This document shows, one piece after another, positions 57,603-64,000 of a DNA stretch of 64,000 bases. The position numbers and the translations under genes were made by a program. The DNA is from SHVO01 sp964576515. Its GTDB lineage: Bacteria; Pseudomonadota; Alphaproteobacteria; Rhodospirillales; Rhodospirillaceae. Position 1 is the stretch's first letter. Each line of letters starts with the position of its first letter. Under the pieces are notes generated by a model. It did no database searches. It saw only the letters and a list, made by a program, of their open reading frames with translations, and was not told where the DNA came from. The stretch lies in NCBI GenBank assembly GCA_964576515.1, contig CAZNUW010000006.1:124001-188000 (forward strand), read 5' to 3'.

Positions 57603-59225
57603 CTAGCGCTGGCGACGCCGTAAGCGCAGCCCCATATCGCCGCGCCTGAAGAACAACGCGGCAGCACCCCCGCAAGTTGCGAGTAAAATTGAAGTGAAAT
57701 TTCCCAATAACGCGAAGGGGGTAGCACCCGTTACAGGTTGCGGTAGAGCGGTATCCAGAACACCTCGTGTTCCGAGTGGAAGCACGTCCCCGACCCGCCC
57801 GTAACCATCGAAAACCCCTGAGATCCCCGTGTTCGCCGTGCGCACCAGGGGGAGGCCTTCCTCCACTGCGCGCATCCGGGCCTGGGCGAAGTGTTGATAG
57901 GGTCCAAGGCTCATCCCGAACCAGGCGTCGTTGGTCAGGTTCAGCAGGAAGGCCGGCCGAGGCATGCCGCCGGCGGTCACGTCGCCCGAGAAGATCACTT
58001 CGTAACAGATCAGCGGGCTGAACGGCGGCAGGCCGGGCACGGAGAGGGTCGCCAGGCCCGCGCCCGGCGTGAAGCCGCCGCTCATGCCGGTCAGCTCGTC
58101 GAAGGGCACGATGCCCCGAAGCGGCGTGTACTCGCCGAAGGGCACAAGGTGGGTCTTGTCGTAAACCGCCGCGATGCCGGCGTCGGGACGTAGCGCGTAC
58201 AGGGAGTTATAGACGGACTGGCGGCCGTCGCCCTCGCGCACGCCCCGGTCCGCGCCGGTGATGAGAAGCCCCCCCGGCGGCGCGGCCATGGCCGCGACCC
58301 GGCGCGCGTCCTCCTGGATGTTGAGGAAGAACGCGATGGCCGCCTCACCCCAGATCACATGGGTGACATCGGCGGGACGGTTCTCCGTGCTCAGGCGCAC
58401 ATAGTCCTCAAGGTGGCTCACCCACAGGCTCGGCCGGCTGCGGTCGGCCTGCGACACATTGGCTTGCACCAGGCGGAGCTTCACGCCGGGCACCGTCTCG
58501 TCGCGCGCGAAGGAAAGACGCAGCGCGCCGCCGGCGGCGACCGCGATCATCAGCGCCAGCGGCGTCAGCGCCGTCAACCAGGCGCGCTGGAGGCGCGGCG
58601 TATAGCCGAGCACCGCGGGCGCGGCGGCGAACAGGACGGTGAGGAAGCTCAAGCCATAGGTGCCGATCAAGGCCGTGACCTGAATCACCGGCAGACCGAA
58701 CGGCGTGCGCGTCTCCGACCACACAAGGCCCAACGGATTCCAGGGCAGCCCTGTGAAGATCCACGACCGCAGCCATTCGATGAGGGTCCAGACGGCCGCG
58801 AACAGCACGGCGCGCCGGGTTGTCGCGGCCGCGCGGTCGTAGGACATGTCGTCCTTGTCGGCGGGCGGGACGAGATGTGTCAGCGCGCACGCCGCGGCGA
58901 TGAACAATCCCATGGCGATCGACAGTGAGCCGACCGCCGGGATCGCGAAGACGCCGAACGCGTCGGCGTCCACGTAGAACGCCTCCGCCATCCAGTAGAG
59001 ACCGGTCGCGAAGTATCCCGCGCCGAACGCCCAGCCGGTGAAGAACGCGCTTTTCCACGTGCGGCATCCGTCCAGCAGCCACAACAACACGGGGAACGCG
59101 ATCCATAACGCCGGTACGGCCGAAACGGGCGGAAATGCAAGGATTGTGGAGGTGCCGGCCAGAAGCGCGGCCGCCAGCCGCGCCGTTCCGCCAAGCGCGG
59201 CAAGCCGCAGGGCAAAGGCGCTCAT
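57603..59225 (-). CDS. lnt: Apolipoprotein N-acyltransferase
   Basis: A 540-residue inner-membrane enzyme that adds the third acyl chain to lipoproteins. Six or more hydrophobic segments fill the first 220 residues (for example AALLAGTSTILAFPPVSAVP). The periplasmic nitrilase-fold domain (about 235-500) has the catalytic triad: Glu in HVIWGEAAIAFF, Lys in YDKTHLVPFGEY and Cys in LICYEVIF. GTG 59228 is an alternative start one codon upstream. The start overlaps the corC stop. Many lipoprotein precursors in the window would be its substrates. Confidence 0.95.
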   Translation of the reverse strand: MSAFALRLAALGGTARLAAALLAGTSTILAFPPVSAVPALWIAFPVLLWLLDGCRTWKSAFFTGWAFGAGYFATGLYWMAEAFYVDADAFGVFAIPAVGSLSIAMGLFIAAACALTHLVPPADKDDMSYDRAAATTRRAVLFAAVWTLIEWLRSWIFTGLPWNPLGLVWSETRTPFGLPVIQVTALIGTYGLSFLTVLFAAAPAVLGYTPRLQRAWLTALTPLALMIAVAAGGALRLSFARDETVPGVKLRLVQANVSQADRSRPSLWVSHLEDYVRLSTENRPADVTHVIWGEAAIAFFLNIQEDARRVAAMAAPPGGLLITGADRGVREGDGRQSVYNSLYALRPDAGIAAVYDKTHLVPFGEYTPLRGIVPFDELTGMSGGFTPGAGLATLSVPGLPPFSPLICYEVIFSGDVTAGGMPRPAFLLNLTNDAWFGMSLGPYQHFAQARMRAVEEGLPLVRTANTGISGVFDGYGRVGDVLPLGTRGVLDTALPQPVTGATPFALLGNFTSILLATCGGAAALFFRRGDMGLRLRRRQR

Positions 59226-60148
59226 CACGCCGCCGGCTTTGACGGCGGAAGATTGCGCACGCGCAATCGCCGCACCAGACGCGGATCGCTGTCGGTGACG
59301 ACGAATTCGATGCCCGAGGAATGTTTCACCAGTTCGCCGCGCGACGGCATCCGGCCGGCGAGGCTCGCCACCAGACCGCCGAGCGTTTCGGCGTCGTCGC
59401 GCTCCTCGTCGCTGAAGACCTCGCCCACGCGTTCCTCGAAATCGGAAAGCGCCACGCGTCCGTCCGCCAGCAGCGTGCCGTCGGGCTGCGGGATCATTTC
59501 CGGCGCATGATCGGCGTCGTGTTCATCCTCGATCTCGCCGACGATCTGTTCGACAACGTCTTCGATGGTCACAAGGCCGTCGATGCCGCCGTACTCGTCC
59601 ACCACCAAGGCCATGTGCGCGCGCTTCAGGCGCATTTCCAGCAGAAGATCGAGGACGCGTACGGCGGGCGATACGAACAGTACCGGACGCAACAGATCGG
59701 TCAGAGTGTGCGAACTCACGCGCGCGCCCGACTCCCCGGTAATCTGATCGGCGGCCAGGATCGCAAGGTCCTTGATGTGAATCATGCCCGCGACATCATC
59801 CAGCGTCTCGCGATACACCGGCAGGCGCGAATGTCCTTCCTTCACCACCAGCGCCAGCGCATCGACAACGGACGTCGCGGCGTCCATCGCGACGATATCC
59901 GCGCGCGGCACCATGATGTCGGCCGCCGTCACCACCCGGAGCTTCAGGACGTTCGAGAGCAACAGGCGTTCGTTGGGATCGATGGCCGGTTCGCCGTCGG
60001 AGCGTCCGTCGGCGCGTTCCTCGATCAGTTCCTCGATGACTTCACGGACGGCTTCGGCGTCCGCGGCTTCCGGGACAAGCCAGCGTTTCAGCTTCACAAG
60101 GAGGCTGTGGCCGTCATCCGTCGTCGAGGATCGCGCGGGTTCGCTCAT
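59225..60148 (-). CDS. CorC/HlyC-type CBS-domain protein
   Basis: A 307-residue cytoplasmic protein with two CBS domains (about 65-190): VVTAADIMVPRADIVAMDAAT, VKEGHSRLPVYRETLDDVAGMIHIKDL and VVDEYGGIDGLVTIEDVVEQIVGEIEDEH. The C-terminal CorC_HlyC domain binds nucleotide-like ligands. E. coli CorC is linked to magnesium and cobalt efflux; the function of alphaproteobacterial members between ybeY and lnt is not settled. Its start overlaps the ybeY stop by four bases. Confidence 0.93.
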   Translation of the reverse strand: MSEPARSSTTDDGHSLLVKLKRWLVPEAADAEAVREVIEELIEERADGRSDGEPAIDPNERLLLSNVLKLRVVTAADIMVPRADIVAMDAATSVVDALALVVKEGHSRLPVYRETLDDVAGMIHIKDLAILAADQITGESGARVSSHTLTDLLRPVLFVSPAVRVLDLLLEMRLKRAHMALVVDEYGGIDGLVTIEDVVEQIVGEIEDEHDADHAPEMIPQPDGTLLADGRVALSDFEERVGEVFSDEERDDAETLGGLVASLAGRMPSRGELVKHSSGIEFVVTDSDPRLVRRLRVRNLPPSKPAA

Positions 60149-60738
60149 TTGCGGGCGCGCGCGCTCTTGGATGTCGCGCGGGACTTCGCGCGGGGGCGCG
60201 CGGGCGGGTCCGGCTCGCGGTAGGGATCGGCAATGCCAAGTTCGGACAGAATCTCGGTTTCCAGACGTTCCATGGTCACGGCATCGGGCATTCGCTCGTG
60301 ATCATAGCCCAAAAGGTGGAGAACACCATGCACCACCATATGAGAAAGATGATTTTTCAATGACTTGCCGGCTTCCTTGGCCTCTTTGGCCACGGTGGCG
60401 TAGGCGATCGCCACATCACCTAGTGGCAGGCCCCCCAAGGGACCCAAATGGGGTTCCCCGGCCGGAAACGACAAGACGTTGGTCGGTTTGTCTTTCCCGC
60501 GGTAGACGGCGTTGAGCTTGCGAATCGCGGCGTCGGACGTCAGCACGATGGCCATATCGGCCGTGGCGGCGCGCCGTTTGAGCTTGGCCGGGGCGCCCTT
60601 GGCCCAGGCGGTGCGCGCCGCCCGGCGGCAAACGGCGGCGGCCGACGGCAGGGCGCGCGTCCATGCGGCCTGCGAAATCAGGATGTCGATCGTGGGCAGA
60701 ACGTCGGGAGCCGGGCCGGACGCGCGGGACGGTTTCAT
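60145..60738 (-). CDS. ybeY: rRNA maturation endonuclease YbeY
   Basis: A 197-residue zinc-dependent single-strand RNase for 16S rRNA 3'-end maturation and ribosome quality control. The metal site is HMVVHGVLHLLGYDHE, with LNAVYRGKDKPTNVLSFPAG and PLGDVAIAYATVAKEAKEAG upstream. It is longer than E. coli YbeY because of a basic C-terminal tail (RPRAKSRATSKSARARK). Start and stop each overlap the neighbours (phoH, corC) by four bases. Confidence 0.95.
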   Translation of the reverse strand: MKPSRASGPAPDVLPTIDILISQAAWTRALPSAAAVCRRAARTAWAKGAPAKLKRRAATADMAIVLTSDAAIRKLNAVYRGKDKPTNVLSFPAGEPHLGPLGGLPLGDVAIAYATVAKEAKEAGKSLKNHLSHMVVHGVLHLLGYDHERMPDAVTMERLETEILSELGIADPYREPDPPARPRAKSRATSKSARARK

Positions 60739-61703
60739 GCTTCGCCCGCGCGGTCCTTGCGTTTGGCGTCGCGGCGGTCGTAGGCCTCGACGATCCGGGC
60801 CACCAGGTCGTGGCGCACCACATCGCGGGCGCTGAACCGGACCAAGCCGACCCCTTGCACGTTGTCCAAGGTCTCGAGCGCGTCCTCCAGGCCGGATTTC
60901 ACGCCCTTGGGCAGATCGATCTGGCTCAAGTCGCCCGTGACCACCATGCGCGAGTTCTCGCCGATACGCGTCAGCGCCATCTTCATCTGCACCGGCGTCG
61001 TGTTCTGCGCCTCGTCCAGGATGATGAACGAATTGGCGAGCGTGCGGCCGCGCATGAACGCGAGCGGCGCGACTTCGATCTCGCCCGACACCAGCAGCTT
61101 CGCCACCTGATCGCCCGGCAGCATGTCGTAGAGCGCGTCGTAAAGCGGGCGCAGGTAGGGATCCACCTTCTCGCGCATGTCGCCCGGCAGGAAGCCCAGG
61201 CGTTCGCCCGCTTCGACGGCGGGACGCGACAGGATGATGCGGTCGATGGCGCCGGCGAGTTTCAACGCCACCGCCTTCGCCACCGCGATATATGTTTTCC
61301 CCGTTCCCGCCGGGCCCAGCGCGAAGACGAGGTCGTGATCGTTCAGCGCTTTCAGGTACGTGCCTTGCCCCAGCGAGCGCGCGCTCACTTGGCGCTTGCG
61401 GGTGCGAATGGTGAGATCGGATGCGGAATCGGCGTCCGGTTCGGACAGGCGCGCCGCGCCGTCGAGCTCGCCGGAATCCAACTCGTGCCCGGCGGCGAGA
61501 TGATCGTACAAGCGCGTCAATGTTCGCTCCGCCGCCGCGACGCGGTCGGGCGTGCCTTCGATCGTGATGGTGTTGCCGCGATGGTGCAGCACCACGTTGA
61601 GGCGCTGTTCAAGACGGGCAAGGTTCGTGTTGTGGGGGCCGACGAGGCCTTGCAGAAGACCGTTGTCGGAGAACTCGAGGCTCACGTGGTCGGCGTCGTT
61701 CAT
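60735..61703 (-). CDS. phoH: PhoH family ATPase (YbeZ)
   Basis: A 322-residue P-loop ATPase that works beside YbeY in RNA metabolism. Walker A is FALGPAGTGKTYIAVAKAVA and Walker B FIILDEAQNTTPVQMKMALT, followed by MVVTGDLSQIDLP. The N-terminus (about 15-70) is a KH-like domain, with LEQRLNVVLHHRGNTITIEG. A basic linker (RTRKRQVSARSLGQ) precedes the ATPase core. ATGA overlaps link it to miaB upstream and ybeY downstream. Confidence 0.95.
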   Translation of the reverse strand: MNDADHVSLEFSDNGLLQGLVGPHNTNLARLEQRLNVVLHHRGNTITIEGTPDRVAAAERTLTRLYDHLAAGHELDSGELDGAARLSEPDADSASDLTIRTRKRQVSARSLGQGTYLKALNDHDLVFALGPAGTGKTYIAVAKAVALKLAGAIDRIILSRPAVEAGERLGFLPGDMREKVDPYLRPLYDALYDMLPGDQVAKLLVSGEIEVAPLAFMRGRTLANSFIILDEAQNTTPVQMKMALTRIGENSRMVVTGDLSQIDLPKGVKSGLEDALETLDNVQGVGLVRFSARDVVRHDLVARIVEAYDRRDAKRKDRAGEA

Positions 61704-63085
61704 GCCGTTCTAACGTCTCCTTCCGCGGCGTCGGCCCAAACCGCGCCCAGGCTGTAGGGTTCGACCGACACAACGGTCAAACGGGCGACGGCGCCGATGT
61801 GTTTCGGATCCGCCATCACATGCACGGCCTGCAAATAGGGGCTTTTCCCGACCAATTGGCCCGGATGACGTCCGGGATGGGTCAAGAGCACATCGAAGGT
61901 GCGTCCGACGCAGGCGAGATTGAAGGCGCGCTGCTGTTGGATCAGCAGATCCTGCAGCGCATAGAGGCGCGCGTCTTTCACGTCTTCGGGAATCTGGTCT
62001 TTCAAGACCGAGGCCGGCGTTCCCGACCGCGCGCTGTACTTGAAGGAATAGGCTTGCGCGAAGCCGATCTCGCGCACGAGGGCCATTGTGTCCTCGAAGT
62101 CGCGATCCGTCTCGCCGGGGTAGCCGACGATGAAATCCGACGACAGCGCGATGTCGGGACGATAGCCGCGCAAGGTCGCGATGATGCGGCGGTAAGCGTC
62201 GGCCGTATGGCCGCGGTTCATCGCGTCGAGGATCTTGTCCGATCCCGATTGCACGGGCAGGTGAAGGAACGGCATCAGCGCGGGAATGTCGCGATGGGCC
62301 GCCATCAGGGCGTCGTCCATATCACGTGGATGCGACGTCGTATAACGGATGCGCGAAAGGCCTTCGATCTCCGCCAGCGCGCGCGCCAGGCGGCCAAGGC
62401 CCCACACTTCTCCGTCGCCGCCCGCGCCGTGATAGGCGTTCACGTTCTGGCCCAGCAGCGTGATCTCGCGCGCGCCGCTGGCCACCAGGCCGCGCGCATC
62501 CTTCAATACATCGGCGACGGGACGCGAATACTCCGCGCCGCGCGTATAGGGCACGACGCAGAAAGTGCAGAATTTATCGCAACCTTCCTGGATCGAAAGG
62601 AACGCGGCCGGGCCTTCGGCCTTCGGCGCCGGCAGCCGGTCGAATTTCGGCTCGGCCGGGAACTCGGTGTCGAGCACCCGGGCTGCCCGGCCTTCGCCGC
62701 GCGCGCGCGCGGCGCGTTCGACCATCTCGGGAAGGCGGTGATAGGTCTGCGGCCCCAGCACGATGTCGACGAAAGGCGCGCGGGCCATGATCTCCGCGCC
62801 TTCGGCCTGGGCGACGCAGCCCGCGACGGCGATGAGCATGTCTTTGCCCTGCGCGGCGCGGGCGGTGCGGAACGCGCGCACCCGGCCCAGGTCCGAGAAA
62901 ACTTTTTCGGCGGCTTTCTCCCGGATGTGGCAGGTGTTCAGGATCACCATGTCGGCGTCCGCCGCCGTGTCCGCGATCGCATACCCCATGGGCGCGAGCA
63001 CGTCGGCCATGCGGTTGGTGTCGTAGACGTTCATCTGACAGCCGTAGGTCTTGATGAACAGGCGTTTGGTCGCGGCGGTGGTCAT
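61700..63085 (-). CDS. miaB: tRNA-2-methylthio-N6-dimethylallyladenosine synthase MiaB
   Basis: A 461-residue radical-SAM methylthiotransferase acting on A37 of tRNAs read from UNN codons. The N-terminal UPF0004 domain holds auxiliary cluster cysteines in TYGCQMNVYDTNRM and NTCHIREKAAEK, plus AVAGCVAQAEG. The radical-SAM cluster is CDKFCTFCVVPYTRGAEYSR. DFIVGYPGETDRDFEDT is typical. A C-terminal TRAM domain follows. The start MTTAATKRL at 63085 is preferred. It heads the tightly overlapping miaB-phoH-ybeY-corC-lnt run. Confidence 0.96.
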   Translation of the reverse strand: MTTAATKRLFIKTYGCQMNVYDTNRMADVLAPMGYAIADTAADADMVILNTCHIREKAAEKVFSDLGRVRAFRTARAAQGKDMLIAVAGCVAQAEGAEIMARAPFVDIVLGPQTYHRLPEMVERAARARGEGRAARVLDTEFPAEPKFDRLPAPKAEGPAAFLSIQEGCDKFCTFCVVPYTRGAEYSRPVADVLKDARGLVASGAREITLLGQNVNAYHGAGGDGEVWGLGRLARALAEIEGLSRIRYTTSHPRDMDDALMAAHRDIPALMPFLHLPVQSGSDKILDAMNRGHTADAYRRIIATLRGYRPDIALSSDFIVGYPGETDRDFEDTMALVREIGFAQAYSFKYSARSGTPASVLKDQIPEDVKDARLYALQDLLIQQQRAFNLACVGRTFDVLLTHPGRHPGQLVGKSPYLQAVHVMADPKHIGAVARLTVVSVEPYSLGAVWADAAEGDVRTA

Positions 63086-63185
63086 TGGCCTTAAGTGAAA
63101 ACACGCTGAAAACAAGGGATCAGCGCAGGTTTTCTACCGCCTCGGCGGCGTAAAAGCAAAACCGCCCTTCGCCGCGCGCCGGATT

Positions 63186-64000
63186 TCAGCCCTTTTCGCG
63201 CCCGGCGAGCAGGCGGGCGTAGCCGCTGCGGATGACGCTGTCGCAATGGTTGGCCAGTTCCTTGCGACTCGTGAACTGCGCCAGGGTCACCGGGGCGTGG
63301 AATGTGATCTCGACGGTGAGCTTGCCCACGCGCATGACGTCCCACAGGTGGGCGGCCATCTCCATGTCGCCGTACCACGCCACATAGGCGCGCCACCCGT
63401 AGCCGATCGGCATCCCGTTGATACGGGTATAGGCCAGCGACACCGGCTGCACGGTCACCGGCCGTTCAATCCCGTCGGCGCCCGTGACGTGACGCTCGGC
63501 CACCGTGAACAACGCGCTCTTAAACGGCTTCATGTAGTTGCCGTCGCCCGAAGTCGCTTCGGGAAACATGATGAGCGTGTCGCCGGCGTCCAGGCGTTCC
63601 TGGATCTGGTCGCGCGCCTGGGTGGTGGCGCTGCGGCGGCGGTCGATGAAGATGGTCTGCCCGGTCTTGGCCAGCCACCCGAAGATGGGCCAGCCCGCGA
63701 TGTCGGCTTTCGCGACGAAGTCGCCCGGCACCACCGCGCCCAGGGCGGCGATATCGAGATACGAGATGTGATTGCACACCAGGAGCTGCGGGGCCGCGCT
63801 CGTCTGCTTGCCGCGCACCACGATCTCAAGGCCAAGCACGCGGCAGAGCAGTTTGTAAAACTGGACTCTGAACGCGACGGAATCGCCCTTGATCGCGTTC
63901 AGCGTCGCGGCGATCACGCCCGCGCACGCGGCGATCAATAGGAAAACGGTGATGCGTGATGCCGCAAGGACAGCGCCGCGCAACGGCAGCGCGGGCGCGA
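63186..64000 (-). CDS. plsC: 1-acyl-sn-glycerol-3-phosphate acyltransferase (5' end outside window)
   Basis: An acyltransferase making phosphatidic acid, at least 265 residues. A hydrophobic N-terminal segment (VFLLIAACAGVIAATLNA) is followed by the catalytic NHISYLD motif (NHxxxxD), the glycerophosphate-binding block FPEATSGDGNYMKPFKSALF, and PVSLAYTRINGMPIGYGW. The frame is open to the window edge with no clear start: a TTG at 63981-63983 is possible, but APALPL-type codons continue upstream, so the gene is treated as truncated. It precedes miaB by 100 bases. Confidence 0.9.
   Translation of the reverse strand, partial: APALPLRGAVLAASRITVFLLIAACAGVIAATLNAIKGDSVAFRVQFYKLLCRVLGLEIVVRGKQTSAAPQLLVCNHISYLDIAALGAVVPGDFVAKADIAGWPIFGWLAKTGQTIFIDRRRSATTQARDQIQERLDAGDTLIMFPEATSGDGNYMKPFKSALFTVAERHVTGADGIERPVTVQPVSLAYTRINGMPIGYGWRAYVAWYGDMEMAAHLWDVMRVGKLTVEITFHAPVTLAQFTSRKELANHCDSVIRSGYARLLAGREKG

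Noticed and set aside
1..64000. CRISPR array, insertion sequence, prophage, tRNA or rRNA gene
   Set aside because: No regularly spaced direct repeats, transposase or integrase frames, tRNA cloverleaf or rRNA sequence were recognised on either strand.

Overview
This is a GC-rich chromosomal segment of an alphaproteobacterium. The class is supported by three conserved blocks: rho / mnmE-mnmG-rsmG-parA-parB / holA-lptE-leuS; plsC-miaB-phoH-ybeY-corC-lnt-xre-metK-trmB; and rimP-nusA-ylxR-infB-rbfA-truB-rpsO-pnp. Typical alphaproteobacterial families (MmcB, DUF6489, DUF3576, the Lnt/MetK-linked XRE regulator) agree. I cannot name the genus; it does not look like a classical Rhizobium or Caulobacter layout. 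The window probably lies in the origin-proximal part of the chromosome, because it carries parAB, two parS sites and a DnaA box at mnmG, but the origin itself is not visible.

Layout. 1-5.7 kb: the end of rho, a minus-strand trio (DUF255 thioredoxin-fold protein, ogt, quinone oxidoreductase), then DUF6489-mnmE. 5.7-10.6 kb: mnmG, rsmG, parA, parB and a histidine phosphatase, with the parS pair at the mnmG/rsmG junction. 10.6-15.4 kb (minus): holA, lptE, leuS, then a DUF3576 lipoprotein. 15.7-21 kb: three outer-membrane barrel genes flanking a RimB-like protease and rimK. 21-32.8 kb: small metabolic and regulatory genes (thiE, yggS, cytochrome b561 opposite a haem-binding EB_dh protein, L,D-transpeptidase, ribA, an orphan OmpR-type regulator, an XRE regulator, HIT protein, comM/yifB, mscS, gshB, sirB1). 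32.8-35.6 kb: yraN-rsmI divergent from an LpoA-like lipoprotein. 35.6-44.4 kb: SYLF protein, two tandem proteins resembling catalytically dead GGDEF-EAL modules, hldE with an I78-type inhibitor lipoprotein, mmcB/panD, a GNAT enzyme and a nitronate monooxygenase with a cysteine cluster. 44.5-54.8 kb: the translation/RNA-decay operon rimP to pnp, followed by a glycerophosphodiesterase. 54.9-64 kb: trmB back to plsC in a very compact minus-strand operon.

Themes. Much of the window serves translation and RNA: tRNA wobble modification (mnmE/mnmG, miaB, trmB, truB), rRNA maturation or methylation (rsmG, rsmI, ybeY, rimP, rbfA), initiation (infB), antitermination (nusA), decay (pnp) and ribosomal protein glutamylation (rimK). 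A second theme is the envelope: lptE, leader lipoproteins, porins, lnt, plsC, hldE, mscS, LpoA and L,D-transpeptidase.

The least explained content is the tandem degenerate GGDEF-EAL pair (36441-38878). The best regulatory signals are an apparent promoter-plus-attenuator ahead of rimP-nusA-infB (54795-54883), a set of strong hairpins between rpsO and pnp, a 17-bp-arm hairpin in the metK leader, and a DnaA box just downstream of the mnmG promoter. No CRISPR array, insertion sequence, prophage or tRNA/rRNA gene was found.
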